Source of the DNA: Rhizobium indicum
Lineage (GTDB): Bacteria > Pseudomonadota > Alphaproteobacteria > Rhizobiales > Rhizobiaceae
NCBI RefSeq assembly: GCF_005862305.2
Contig: NZ_CP054026.1
Span: 1-64,000 of the forward strand
Direction of reading: 5' to 3'
DNA: 64,000 nucleotides
Below the pieces are notes generated by a model that was given only the letters and a program-made list of their open reading frames with translations, had not been told where the DNA came from and searched no databases. Made by a program: the position numbers and the translations under genes. Below, one piece after another: positions 9,107 through 18,060 of this stretch. Numbering within the stretch: the stretch's first letter is position 1; each line of letters starts with the position of its first letter.

Positions 9107-10015
9107 ATGAAAGCAGATCTGGGTGATCTCAATGCCTTTGTTGCCGTGGCCCGTGCCGGGGGTTTCCGCGAGGGCGCGCGCGTCAGTGGCAGCAGCGCCT
9201 CCTTTCTCAGCGAAGCGGTGCGCCGCCTGGAGGCCCAGCTCGGCGTCAGGCTGCTCAACCGGACGACACGCAGTGTCGTCCCGACCGAAGCAGGCAAGGG
9301 CCTGCTGGAGCGGCTCGGCCCTGCTTTGAGCGAGGTGGAGTCTGCCCTCGACGTCGTCAACGGATTTCGCGACAGGCCGGCCGGTGCCTTGCGTCTCAAT
9401 GTGCCGGTTAGCGCGGCGCGGCTGGTTCTGCCCGCCATCGTTCCACCGTTCCTCGCCGCCTATCCCGATATTCGGCTGGAGGTGGTAACCGACGAGAGCT
9501 TTGTCGACGTGATCGCGGCGGGCTGCGACGCTGGAATCCGCTATGACGAGCGGTTGGAGCAGGATATGATCGCGATACCGATCGGGCCACGCGTCCAGCG
9601 CTTTGCCATCGCAGCCTCCCCGGACTACCTGGATCGCCGTGGCCGGCCGCAACATCCGAGCGAGCTGCTCGGCCATGCCTGTCTATTGGGTCGCTTTTCC
9701 AGCGGTGCGATGACGGCGCCGTGGGAGTTCGAGCGCGATGGCGAGATAGTGCGGGTCGATCCAACGGGGCCGTTGATCGTGCGGGTCGGCGGAGCGACCG
9801 ATTTGGCCGTCGATGCAGCGATATCAGGAACAGGGATCGTCTGCCTCTTCGAGGACTGGCTGCGCCCGCATCTCGACAACGGCGTCCTGGAACCCCTCCT
9901 CGAACCGTGGTGGCAACGCTTCTCCGGGCCGTTCCTCTACTATCCCGGGCGTCGGCTGGTGCCGGCGCCGCTCCGGGCATTCATCGACTTTGTCAAGGCA
10001 TCGGCTACCGCATAA
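9107..10015 (+). CDS. LysR-family transcriptional regulator
   Basis: A 302-residue LysR regulator. The N-terminal winged HTH is at residues 1-60 (LNAFVAVARAGGFREGARVSG through LNRTTRSVVPTEAGK), with the LysR substrate domain after residue 90. The frame opens at 9068, but ATG 9107 starts directly at the HTH and lies at the right distance from the promoter. It probably controls the divergent aldo/keto reductase; the inducer is unknown. Confidence 0.9.
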   Translation: MKADLGDLNAFVAVARAGGFREGARVSGSSASFLSEAVRRLEAQLGVRLLNRTTRSVVPTEAGKGLLERLGPALSEVESALDVVNGFRDRPAGALRLNVPVSAARLVLPAIVPPFLAAYPDIRLEVVTDESFVDVIAAGCDAGIRYDERLEQDMIAIPIGPRVQRFAIAASPDYLDRRGRPQHPSELLGHACLLGRFSSGAMTAPWEFERDGEIVRVDPTGPLIVRVGGATDLAVDAAISGTGIVCLFEDWLRPHLDNGVLEPLLEPWWQRFSGPFLYYPGRRLVPAPLRAFIDFVKASATA

Positions 10016-10131
10016 TTCCTTAAGCCGGAATTGATCTAAGGATAAAATATGCAGAAATTCAAAGAGTTACAGCATCCTTTGCGCGTCTAAAAGATGCGGC
10101 GCTGTAAGCGGGCTTAATGGCCGACGATGCG

Positions 10132-10611
10132 CTAGAGCTTGACCTCGGCATTGTCGCCCATATCAGGTTTGGTATTCGAGACCGCTGCGGCCGCCATCTT
10201 GATATAGCTGATGATCGTGCCGGGGCTGTCCCAATATTCGGCCGTAGCCGGCGTCATCTTGAGGATGCGGATGGAAGGATCGTCGGGATTGTCCCACCAG
10301 GCCTTTGCCGGCGTCGCCCATAATTCCTTGGTTCTCTCCCGGTCGTTTTGCACCTCGGCCGTCCCCGATACGGAAACATATTTCTGTCCCTTGGTGTCGG
10401 CAAAGGCGAGGCAGACGTTTGGCCAGCGAGTGATTTCATCGTCCTTGTGACTGCTGACATCCGTCAGAAAATAGATCGCATTCTCGAGCTGCGCGGTATA
10501 GGCGGACATCGGGCGGGCTCTGAGATCGTCGCCGCTGCGGGTCGTCAGCATGCAAAACCCGATCTTGTCGATCAATTCCCATACCCGTGTCGCATTGTCT
10601 TGATTGGCCAT
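10132..10611 (-). CDS. Pyridoxamine 5'-phosphate oxidase-like (general stress protein 26) protein
   Basis: A 159-residue split-barrel flavin-binding protein. Family features are FCMLTTRSGDDLRARPMSAY near the N-terminus, AIYFLTDVSSHKDDEI and the late MTPATAEYWDSPG stretch typical of the general stress protein 26 group. Of four near-adjacent ATGs, the one at 10611 has GGAG six bases upstream and is chosen. The enzymatic role is not known; relatives bind FMN or F420 and are stress induced. Confidence 0.82.
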   Translation of the reverse strand: MANQDNATRVWELIDKIGFCMLTTRSGDDLRARPMSAYTAQLENAIYFLTDVSSHKDDEITRWPNVCLAFADTKGQKYVSVSGTAEVQNDRERTKELWATPAKAWWDNPDDPSIRILKMTPATAEYWDSPGTIISYIKMAAAAVSNTKPDMGDNAEVKL

Positions 10612-10722
10612 CGTCATCTCCATCTGTGCAAGAGACGAAGTAACCATCTACGAAGGCCGATGTTCCCAGCGGCGGGCCCTAGTAGTGAGCCCCTTCCAAA
10701 GGTGATTGAGGCACGCAGTCGA

Positions 10723-10917
10723 TCAATGGACGCTTGGGGTTTTCATCACCATTGCGAAGTCTTCGGCGACCAGTTCACTGACGGCGATGAGAACTTCCTC
10801 CCGGGAAAAGCCCGATGTCAGAGCGCGTTGAATCAGATCCTGCAGATCCGGCTCCACGACATCGCGGCAATCCTCGAGGCGTTCCTCTGAAACGGTGAGG
10901 CTATTGAGTTCGTCCAT
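10723..10917 (-). CDS. Small conserved-looking acidic protein, unknown function
   Basis: A 64-residue protein starting MDELNSLTVSEERLED, with two predicted amphipathic helices (VEPDLQDLIQRALTSG and REEVLIAVSELVAEDFAMV). The start at 10917 has AGGA seven bases upstream; the longer frame adds ten residues without a good ribosome site. It sits between the PNPOx-like gene and rpsU on the same strand. No family is recognised. Confidence 0.65.
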   Translation of the reverse strand: MDELNSLTVSEERLEDCRDVVEPDLQDLIQRALTSGFSREEVLIAVSELVAEDFAMVMKTPSVH

Positions 10918-10977
10918 TGTCTGTCCTTTCAGGAATGTAACCACCAAAGCCCGAAAAGGCTGGTGAGGATAAAGCCG

Positions 10978-11214
10978 CTAGCGGGCGGCCACCGCCCGCT
11001 TCGGACCGGGCAGCAGGCCTTCACGCTGCATCTGCTTGCGTGCAGCCTTGCGATGTCGGCTGATCGCCTGCGCCTTTTCCCTGACGCGCCGTTCGGACGG
11101 TTTCTCATAGGCGCGCCGTTCTTTCATTTCGCGGAACAGCCCTTCGCGCTGCATTTTCTTTTTCAAGACTCTGAGCGCTTGATCGACATTGTTGTCTCTG
11201 ACGAGTACCTGCAT
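10978..11214 (-). CDS. rpsU: 30S ribosomal protein S21
   Basis: A 78-residue S21 protein: [20 protein letters not shown] at the start, [18 protein letters not shown] in the middle and a basic [14 protein letters not shown] tail. S21 helps the small subunit in translation initiation. Rhizobia carry several S21 copies, and this one lies on the replicon bearing repABC, so it is probably an additional copy. A small TTG-start ORF precedes it by 40 bp on the same strand. Confidence 0.95.
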   Translation of the reverse strand: MQVLVRDNNVDQALRVLKKKMQREGLFREMKERRAYEKPSERRVREKAQAISRHRKAARKQMQREGLLPGPKRAVAAR

Positions 11215-11254
11215 TTCGAGTTCTCCTTGTCTGGGATGGTGGCCCGATCGCCGC

Positions 11255-11407
11255 TCAGCCGAGCTGCTCGGCGATCAGAGCCTGCAATTCGCGGCGGGTG
11301 AGAAGGCAGGGAAACGGCTTCCAGCTCCTGGGAACATTGCGGACAGCCTCGTCATCCTCACGCGGATTCGCCGCCGCAACCGCGGTGGCTGTATGTGTGT
11401 TGTTCAA
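11255..11407 (-). CDS. Small protein with TTG start upstream of rpsU
   Basis: A 50-codon ORF starting TTG at 11407 with AAAGGA seven bases upstream. It translates to [18 protein letters not shown], then [15 protein letters not shown] and ends IAEQLG. The basic/aromatic patch WKPFP and helical end look protein-like, and the ORF shares the strand of rpsU 40 bp downstream, so they may be co-transcribed. No family is recognised. The non-ATG start is the main doubt. Confidence 0.55.
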   Translation of the reverse strand: MNNTHTATAVAAANPREDDEAVRNVPRSWKPFPCLLTRRELQALIAEQLG

Positions 11408-11861
11408 AAAGAAATCCTTTGCCGGCCTTGGCCGACGTTATCGATTGTTTGTGGGATTGCCCATCACGCAGCCTTAAGGCGCGCGCCGATGCATAAGCGT
11501 CTCAAGCAGCAGCCGGCAACGGCTTGGATTTCCGCTTGGATCGGGTACATCCAGCAACATAGGGCTCGGCGAGCAGAATTGCAACGGATAGCCCGGATGG
11601 CATGGCGCGGGCACCGCTAATCGCCTTCAGATATACTCGGTGCCATTTTATTCAAGTTAGCCGGGTATAGTTTTTGTCGAATTTTCTTCAATTTGGCGCG
11701 AGAGCGACATTATTCCGCCAGAATGGAAGCAACGCGAAGATCGCCATCGAAATTAACCTTCTGTTAAATAGGCCATTGACTTGTAGTATTAATAGGTTGT
11801 TAAAGGAGCCGCTCGCTGAGGTCGAAATTGACCCGCTAATAAACAATTTGAGGAGAGAGCA
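11408..11861. other. 454-bp non-coding leader before the Rap-type adhesin
   Basis: No convincing gene. The last 220 bp turn AT-rich, as expected for a promoter and leader of the adhesin, with TTGACT at 11776-11781 as a possible -35 box but no clear -10. A 43-codon ORF at 11489-11620 (starts MHKRLKQQPATAW, ends ARMAWRGHR) is basic and could be a remnant of a short Arg-rich protein. I do not call it a gene. Confidence 0.5.
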
Positions 11862-12572
11862 ATGGCTTCGCCGATACATGCAACTGATGATAGTGCAACA
11901 TTTCAAGAAACCGACGTTATTTCCGGAAATCTGCTTTCCAACGATTCCTCCGACAACGGCCACCTGTTCCTGCGCGCCTTCGACGGCGCAAGCGTAGGCG
12001 CCAAGAGCGGCAACAGCCAGGTTACCCAAATCCAGGGCGATTACGGCACCTTCTTCGTCAAGCCGGACGGCAGCTACACCTATGTCCTGAGCGACGCTGC
12101 CAAGATCGGTTTCGCCAACGGCGAATCGTTCCAGGAGAAGGTTTCCTACAAGATCTCCGACGGCAGCGGTCATACCGACGTCGGCCTGTTCACCCTGAAC
12201 ATCCAGGGCGTCACCCAGGTAAAGCCGATCGCTGTTGACGACCACTACAGCTTCAACGAAGGCGACGCCATCGGCGGCAACGTTCTGGACAACGACATTG
12301 CCGGCGACAATGGTCACCTCTTCCTCCGCCAGTTCGACGGCACGAATGTCAGCGCTAAGAGCGGCCCCGACGCTGTTACCGACATCGTCGGCGACTATGG
12401 CGTCTTCCACGTCAAGCCGAATGGCGAATTCACCTATGAGCTGACGGATGACCTGGCTGCTGGCCAGACCGTCACGGAAACCGTCCAGTATTACAAGATC
12501 TCCGATGGCGAAGGCCACACGGATGCTGGCGTTCTGACGCTCAACATCACGGGCACCGACGCTCTCGTTTGA
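11862..12572 (+). CDS. rapA: Rap-type cadherin-like secreted adhesin, two repeats
   Basis: A 236-residue protein made of two about 115-residue cadherin-like (Ra/VCBS) repeats. Each repeat has the order DNGHLFLR.FDG, AKSG, GDYG.F.VKP.G...Y.L and KISDG.GHTD.G..TLNI. Length, two-domain build and lack of a signal peptide match the calcium-binding RapA proteins of R. leguminosarum, which are exported by the PrsDE type I system and act at the cell pole or in exopolysaccharide. The ribosome site GAGGAGAG precedes the ATG and a strong terminator follows. Which Rap paralogue it is cannot be told here. PrsDE is not encoded in the window. Confidence 0.78.
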   Translation: MASPIHATDDSATFQETDVISGNLLSNDSSDNGHLFLRAFDGASVGAKSGNSQVTQIQGDYGTFFVKPDGSYTYVLSDAAKIGFANGESFQEKVSYKISDGSGHTDVGLFTLNIQGVTQVKPIAVDDHYSFNEGDAIGGNVLDNDIAGDNGHLFLRQFDGTNVSAKSGPDAVTDIVGDYGVFHVKPNGEFTYELTDDLAAGQTVTETVQYYKISDGEGHTDAGVLTLNITGTDALV

Positions 12573-12598
12573 TCAGCAGTCATAGATCAGTGAGACAT

Positions 12599-12626
12599 GA
12601 CGCCCGCCGCGCAATCGGCGGGCGTC
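12599..12626 (+). terminator. Strong terminator after the Rap-type gene
   Basis: A perfect 10-bp stem GACGCCCGCC / GGCGGGCGTC around an 8-nt loop, followed by TTCGTAT, 27 bp after the stop codon. Confidence 0.75.
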
Positions 12627-12765
12627 TTCGTATATCGGCCTGATTGACGCAAGTCCGCCGGGGGGAGCCAATCATATTCCGATGGTCTGCAAAACGGCAT
12701 AATTCTTTTTAGCTAGTTCTTATAAATGCCGGCGTGGCGTAGTCTTGATATTCGGAGGACACGCC

Positions 12766-12954
12766 GTGACCGAACACATCGAACCCAGGCAAGTCGAAAC
12801 AGACGATCTGACGAAAGTCTGGTCCGTGACGGAGTTCTGCGCTCGTCACCGCATAGATTCCGAGGAACAAGCGCTGCTGCTCAAACTCTTTGGGCCGTTC
12901 GCGACCGCCTCCGAATTGCTTCACAATGCCAAGCGCGCGCCAAGGTTCAGATGA
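12766..12954 (+). CDS. Small protein, WSVxEF family (paralogue of the one at 42421)
   Basis: A 62-residue protein with a GTG start at 12766, seven bases after a perfect GGAGG. The core WSVTEFCARHRIDSEE, then LLLKLFGPFA and LLHNAKRAP, matches the protein at 42421-42618 (WSVFEFARRYRLAKREE, LLMLYGPTA, LLANAQR). The spaced helices resemble a small DNA- or protein-binding bundle, but no function is known. It stands alone between the Rap-type gene and a LuxR-type regulator. Confidence 0.7.
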   Translation: MTEHIEPRQVETDDLTKVWSVTEFCARHRIDSEEQALLLKLFGPFATASELLHNAKRAPRFR

Positions 12955-13145
12955 GGCCTCCTCCATTTCTTCAACGATCTTCTCACAAATCCCGGCAAGT
13001 CATTCGGTGAACGAGACGGCGCAAGATATCGCCTGATCGGGTGACGCTCGCTATTTTGCCTCTCCTTAGACATTTAGGCAGTAATCGAAATGGTGCGATC
13101 GTTGCATTTGGCGGAACCATCATCGTGAAAACGAGCGGCGCTGAT

Positions 13146-14333
13146 ATGGATCATGTCGATATCGTTGATGCTGTCTATCAGGCGGCGGTCCGTTCAGAAC
13201 TATGGCCGGATACGCTGTGCGCGATCGTTGATTACGTCGGTGCCGTCGCCGGAAATATTGTCTATCAGGCGCCCGATGGCCGCGGCAGCTTTCTGATCCC
13301 CGGCCGTATGCGCGAAGATTTGAATGCGCTCTATCTACAGCATTACACGAGCAACCCCTATGCCCGCGCATTCGAGAAGGTAAAGCCGGGCGAGATTGCA
13401 GTCGGCAATAGGTTGATCGATGCAGAGGCCGTAAGGCATTCCGCGTTTTACGCCGATATCTGCAAGCCTCAAAACATCTTCAATCAGCTCTTCCTGCCGC
13501 ATGCCAGCCTGCACGAGCGGGGAGGTATCGGCGGTGTCGCTCTGTTCCTGTCTCGTCAGCAAGACGAGCACGCCGCGGAAGCGGCAGCACGGTTAGGGCG
13601 GCTGAGCCCGCACATGGCGCGGGCGATCGATCTTTCCTTTCAGGTAAACCGGATCGCCCGCGCACCCGAATTGCCGCAACGGCTGATCGATGCAATCGCG
13701 GATGCGGCTGTGCTGATCGATGGTCGGGGTGCGGTCCTTCTCTTGAATGCGGCAGCCGAAGCACTGCTCAAGCAGGCCGACGGCATTTTTCTCAGCCGAT
13801 CCGAGACGCCCTCGCTTGCCGCCCATATTTCGAAGACATCCACCCGCCTAGTGAACGCCATTCGTCAGGCTTTGCTGATAGCCGATGGCGAAGACACGCC
13901 TTTCGACGGGGCATTGTCGATCTCCCGGCCATCGGGTTTGCCGCCCTATCTGGTGATGATCACGCCGCTTGCACCGACAGCGGTTTCGATATGGGATGCG
14001 GTTGATAGTGGAGCGCGCGTGCTCATTCATATCGTCGATCCGGAAGCGAAGACGCGTCGGCAAGCGCAACAACTGCAACACATCTTTGGCCTGACCGAAG
14101 CCGAAACCCGGGTCGCCGCACTGATCGGCAGCGGAATGAATCTGCCCGAGATTGCCCGGGTTCTTGGAATTTCGTCCAACACGGTAAAAACCCACACCGG
14201 CCGATGCTTTGGCAAAACGGGGGTGCGATCCCAGGCGGCTCTCGCCAGGCTGATTGCCTCGATCCCGATCGCCGGAAACAGGCCGGCGACGCCGTCCCGC
14301 ACGAATGGAAAGAGCCGTCCGCGGCAATCGTAA
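13146..14333 (+). CDS. LuxR-type HTH transcriptional regulator
   Basis: About 395 residues with a C-terminal GerE/LuxR HTH near residues 310-375: FGLTEAETRVAALIGSGM, IARVLGISSNTVKTHTGRCF, KTGVRSQAALARLI. The N-terminal part has no autoinducer-domain motif; a PAS-like segment (AAVLIDGRGAVLLLNAAAEALL) is seen near residues 190-215. The open frame reaches back to 13041, and ATG 13146 or GTG 13125 are both possible starts without strong ribosome sites. Target and signal are unknown. Confidence 0.78.
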   Translation: MDHVDIVDAVYQAAVRSELWPDTLCAIVDYVGAVAGNIVYQAPDGRGSFLIPGRMREDLNALYLQHYTSNPYARAFEKVKPGEIAVGNRLIDAEAVRHSAFYADICKPQNIFNQLFLPHASLHERGGIGGVALFLSRQQDEHAAEAAARLGRLSPHMARAIDLSFQVNRIARAPELPQRLIDAIADAAVLIDGRGAVLLLNAAAEALLKQADGIFLSRSETPSLAAHISKTSTRLVNAIRQALLIADGEDTPFDGALSISRPSGLPPYLVMITPLAPTAVSIWDAVDSGARVLIHIVDPEAKTRRQAQQLQHIFGLTEAETRVAALIGSGMNLPEIARVLGISSNTVKTHTGRCFGKTGVRSQAALARLIASIPIAGNRPATPSRTNGKSRPRQS

Positions 14334-14637
14334 ATTCTACTAGGCTATCTTCACGCGATGATCTGGAGAGGCCTGCTGCATGACCTCATAGGTCCGGGTG
14401 ATTTTCCTGAATTGCTGCTCACTCTCTGCACAAAATCTGCAATCCGGCGCGGCATTCTTCCGCCATGAGCAAGAACGACATCCCCCTCGCGCCACGCCGT
14501 CCGGCTTTGCCGGATCGCCTCCGCAATGACGGATGGTGGCTGACGGAGGCGAGCTGGCCTCGAGGGACCGCCTCCGAGGAGACCCCAGCAACCATGCTCA
14601 TCGTGATCGAAAAGCGGCATCTACGAGAGGAGCACCA
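14334..14637. other. 304-bp gap with no supported gene
   Basis: Overlapping short ORFs exist on both strands, including a 64-codon plus-strand ORF from 14465, but they compete with one another and none shows a clear family or a good ribosome site. The end holds the GAGAGGAG ribosome site of the membrane protein at 14638. Confidence 0.5.
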
Positions 14638-16134
14638 ATGGACACAACCGACACGCTGACAGAAGCAATGCCGATCAGGCGTGGCAGTGGCCGGATTACC
14701 GCGCTGTTTGCACTGGTGGCGCTGTCTGATTTTCTGATCTTTGGTGAGATGCCCGGGATAAATCTTTTCCTGTTTGCACTCGCCGTCTGCACCGGCATTC
14801 TACTTTCGGCCGGGAAGATCCGAGCGCCGTCAATGGCTGCTCTCCTGTTTGGTTTTTCGGTTCTGGCCTCGGCACCTCTGCTGGAAGCGCCCTCATTCAC
14901 CGGCATCGCCCTTTGCTTCAGCGCGCTGATAGTGGTTGCTCTCGTCGGCGGCAGGCTTATGCCTCGCAGTCTGATCGGTCTGCCGCTGGTGTTTCTCCGT
15001 TTCACTCTTGTCATTCCCTTGCGGCTTGCCGACGATATTAGGAAATATCTTAAGACGCCGGCCAAACGTTTCTCCTTCACTGTCGTTTGGCAGGGCGTCG
15101 GTCTCTGGATCATGCCTCTCGTTCTCGCCGCAATCTTCGTGTTCCTTTTTGCGGCTGCGAACCCGCTGATCGAGATCGCGCTGCGCAGTATCCGTTTTGC
15201 CGTTCTGCTGCAGTTTCTCGACCTTTGGCGGATCGGCTTCTGGATGATGATCGCTACTGTGGTCTGGGCGATGTTGCGGCCGCGCCTGAAGCGGCGCGCT
15301 GCGAGGTCGCAAGCCAGCAGGGCGTTCGTCATCGTGCCGACCAGAAATGCACCGTTCGGCCAGGCCTCGCTGCTGCGGTCGCTGCTCCTCTTCAACGCGG
15401 TCTTTGCGGTGCAGACGCTTCTCGATCTCGTCTATCTCTGGGGCGGCGCAGATCTGCCCGATCACATGAGCCACGCCGAATATGCTCATCGCGGCGCCTA
15501 TCCGCTGATTGCGACGGCGCTTCTGGCCGCCGGTTTCGTTCTTCTCGCCATGCGGCGCGGCGGCCCCGGCGATCAAAGTTCGCTGATCCGCGGCCTCGTC
15601 CATGCCTGGATCGTCCAGAATGTCCTTCTCTGCCTGTCCTCGATGCTGCGGCTTGGGCTTTACGTCGAGGCCTATTCCCTGACGGAACTGCGCGTCGCCG
15701 CCGGTCTCTGGATGGGCCTGGTCGCTATCGGCCTTGTCTTGATCCTGCTGCGCATTCTGCTCAACAGATCCAACGAGTGGCTGATCGCCGCGAACCTCGC
15801 TTCCCTGATTGCGGTGCTCTACATCAGCGCCTTCATCGATTTCCCTGATGCCATCGCCCGCTTCAATGTCGTCCACAGTCAGGAGATCAGCCACGAAGGC
15901 CCGCCGCTCGATATCTATTATCTCTCCACGCTTGGCCCTTCCGCCATTCCGGCCCTTGATCTCCATATCCGCGCGCTACCGGAATATAGAACCGACAAGA
16001 TCAGTGAAGCACAGCTCATCCGGGGCTCACTCGTCTGGAAATTCGAGCATCGCCCCCGTGACTGGCGGAGCTGGAGTTTTCGTTCTTCGCGACTGGAGGC
16101 CTATCTTCTGTCTCCCGCAGCCATTGCAAGATAG
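14638..16134 (+). CDS. Polytopic inner-membrane protein (DUF4153/DUF4173 type)
   Basis: A 498-residue integral membrane protein with about ten or more hydrophobic spans (for example FALVALSDFLIFGEMPGI, then MPLVLAAIFVFLFAAA) and a short hydrophilic C-terminus. ATG 14638 follows GAGAGGAGCACCA; the longer frame from 14533 has no membrane or family sequence before this point. It lies 44 bp upstream of a response regulator and sensor kinase, so it is probably transcribed with them and may be part of the signal-sensing or responding envelope system, as CreD is for CreBC. That link is inference. Confidence 0.75.
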   Translation: MDTTDTLTEAMPIRRGSGRITALFALVALSDFLIFGEMPGINLFLFALAVCTGILLSAGKIRAPSMAALLFGFSVLASAPLLEAPSFTGIALCFSALIVVALVGGRLMPRSLIGLPLVFLRFTLVIPLRLADDIRKYLKTPAKRFSFTVVWQGVGLWIMPLVLAAIFVFLFAAANPLIEIALRSIRFAVLLQFLDLWRIGFWMMIATVVWAMLRPRLKRRAARSQASRAFVIVPTRNAPFGQASLLRSLLLFNAVFAVQTLLDLVYLWGGADLPDHMSHAEYAHRGAYPLIATALLAAGFVLLAMRRGGPGDQSSLIRGLVHAWIVQNVLLCLSSMLRLGLYVEAYSLTELRVAAGLWMGLVAIGLVLILLRILLNRSNEWLIAANLASLIAVLYISAFIDFPDAIARFNVVHSQEISHEGPPLDIYYLSTLGPSAIPALDLHIRALPEYRTDKISEAQLIRGSLVWKFEHRPRDWRSWSFRSSRLEAYLLSPAAIAR

Positions 16135-16178
16135 AACGAGAACGATAACAACAGGCACAACAAACTAACGCAGGACCG

Positions 16179-16886
16179 ATGATGGCGCCGCGCATTCTCG
16201 TCGTCGACGACGAACCTCACATCCGCGATGTGATCTGCTTTGCCCTCGAGCGCGCCAGCCTCACATCGACGGCAGCCCGCAACGGCGTCGAGGCGATGGC
16301 CGTTTTCCGCCGTGGCAACATCGATCTCATCATTCTCGATATCGGCATGCCCGATATGGACGGTCTGGAAGTCTGCCGCCAGATCCGCAAGACTTCGGGA
16401 TTGCCGATCCTATTTCTTTCCGCGCGCGACGAGGAGATCGACAGGGTATTGGGTCTCGAAATCGGAGGGGATGATTATGTCACCAAACCGTTCAGCCCGC
16501 GCGAACTCGTCGCCAGGGTCAAGGCGATCTTGAAGCGCAGCGGCAATGGGGCAGGACCTGAGAGACGCCACGCCAGCCTCGTCGCCGGCGAGCTCAGCCT
16601 GGATCGCCACGGCAGGACGGTCATGTTCGGCGAGAGTGCCGTCGCGACGACGGCGCTCGAATTCGCCATCCTGGAGGCATTGTTGTCACGCCCCGATATG
16701 GTCTTCAGCCGCGAACGGCTGATGGAGGCGGCTTATGGCGCTGGTACCTATGTCGCCGACCGGACGATCGACAGCCATATCCGCAACATCAGGGCCAAGT
16801 TCCTGGCGGCCGGCGGTCAAGGGATCATCGTGACGGTTCACGGCATCGGCTTCAAACTCGGCGGCGAAATCGGGAGGAAGACCTGA
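16179..16886 (+). CDS. Two-component response regulator, OmpR/CreB type
   Basis: A 235-residue regulator: receiver domain at 1-120 with acidic pair VDDE, phospho-acceptor Asp in LIILDIGMPDMDG and the Lys in TKPFSPRELVARV; winged-helix DNA-binding domain at 140-230 (TALEFAILEALLSRPDMVFS, TIDSHIRNIRAKF, VHGIGFKL). Its stop overlaps the kinase start (TGATG), showing coupling. Cognate partner of the next gene. Confidence 0.92.
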   Translation: MMAPRILVVDDEPHIRDVICFALERASLTSTAARNGVEAMAVFRRGNIDLIILDIGMPDMDGLEVCRQIRKTSGLPILFLSARDEEIDRVLGLEIGGDDYVTKPFSPRELVARVKAILKRSGNGAGPERRHASLVAGELSLDRHGRTVMFGESAVATTALEFAILEALLSRPDMVFSRERLMEAAYGAGTYVADRTIDSHIRNIRAKFLAAGGQGIIVTVHGIGFKLGGEIGRKT

Positions 16887-17908
16887 TGCCGGCACCGAAA
16901 GTCAGGATGAAATGGCGGCCGACGCTGGCGCTGATCGTCTATGTCGTGCTTATCGCCGTCATGGCGCTGCCGATCCTGGTCGTCATCTGGTTTCGCGCCT
17001 TTGAAGTGAGTTCGAACCGAATGGCGCCGGCGGAAATCGGCGCTCTCGCCGTCGCCTTCATGCTGACGCTCGGCGTTGCCTATGTGCTGACGCGCACCAT
17101 CACCGGCCCTATCGACGCACTGATCGCTCGCACGGAAGAGATCGCCCGCGGCGGCAAGGGAGCAATCCGGCCGCTGGAAAGCTATGGAACGCGCGAGATC
17201 GCCATGCTGTCTCAAAGCTTCCTCGATCTAGCCGGAAAACTGGTCGATCGCACCGAATATGTCCGCTCCTTTGCCGCTCATGTCTCCCACGAACTGAAAT
17301 CGCCGCTGACGGCCATCCGCGGCGCGGCTGAGCTTTTGCGTGACGATGACGTCGAGAGGCCGATGACGAAGGCGCAGCGTTTGCACTTTCTCGACAACAT
17401 CGTCGCCGACGCAGTCCGGCTCGATGCATTGTTGCAGCGGTTGAGGGAGCTTGCGCAGGCGGAAACGCCTGTGGCCGAAGGCAGAAGCAACGTCACCGAC
17501 ATCTTATCCTCGCTGCGCGAACGGTTTCCCGCCCTCCATATTTCCGGCGCAGGCGATACGGAAATATCGGTTGCTCTTCCCCAGGAAGCAGCCGGCATCG
17601 CCTTTGCCAACCTTGCCGAAAACGCTCTTCAGCACGGCGCCACGCTGTTGGAACTGAAAGTATCGGCCGACGGCCGAACAGCCGTCATTCTTATCCGTGA
17701 CGACGGCAGCGGTATCTCCGAGGCAAATCGCCAACGCATCTTTCAGCCGTTCTTCTCAACCCGCCGCGAACAGGGCGGTACCGGCATGGGCCTCGGTATC
17801 GTCCGCGCCATGCTGAGCTCCCATGGCGGTACGATCCGCCTGCTGCAGACGACCGGCGCAGGCACCGAGTTCGAAATCACCATGCCCGTGCAAATCTTAT
17901 CCGGCTGA
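16886..17908 (+). CDS. Sensor histidine kinase, CreC-like
   Basis: A 340-residue kinase. Two membrane spans (about 13-35 and 50-68) enclose only about 15 residues outside, so sensing is likely within the membrane or via a partner. HAMP segment (about 70-120, TRTITGPIDALIARTEEIA), H-box SHELKSPLTAIRGAAELL (His near 133), N-box FANLAENALQHG and G-boxes DDGSGIS and GTGMGLGIVRAML follow. The small loop and the upstream membrane protein suggest the latter could supply the sensory input; this is inference. Confidence 0.9.
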   Translation: MPAPKVRMKWRPTLALIVYVVLIAVMALPILVVIWFRAFEVSSNRMAPAEIGALAVAFMLTLGVAYVLTRTITGPIDALIARTEEIARGGKGAIRPLESYGTREIAMLSQSFLDLAGKLVDRTEYVRSFAAHVSHELKSPLTAIRGAAELLRDDDVERPMTKAQRLHFLDNIVADAVRLDALLQRLRELAQAETPVAEGRSNVTDILSSLRERFPALHISGAGDTEISVALPQEAAGIAFANLAENALQHGATLLELKVSADGRTAVILIRDDGSGISEANRQRIFQPFFSTRREQGGTGMGLGIVRAMLSSHGGTIRLLQTTGAGTEFEITMPVQILSG

Positions 17909-18060
17909 GATCGCACAGATGCGATGTGCGGCGGAACTGGCTGAGGGGCCGCAATTTGTCTTCGAGGCCCACTCCACGATTATATACGCAGCAGGGAGAG
18001 AAATTCCCTCCCCCGACCAAGCGGCTGCGAGCCACCCTCCCCCAATCTCGTATTCGCGTC

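Noticed and set aside
11489..11620. A 43-codon basic ORF in the leader of the Rap-type gene
   Set aside because: Only a weak AAGG site and no recognised family; may be chance.
14465..14659. A 64-codon plus ORF before the membrane protein
   Set aside because: It overlaps the next gene's start, lacks a good ribosome site and shows no family sequence.
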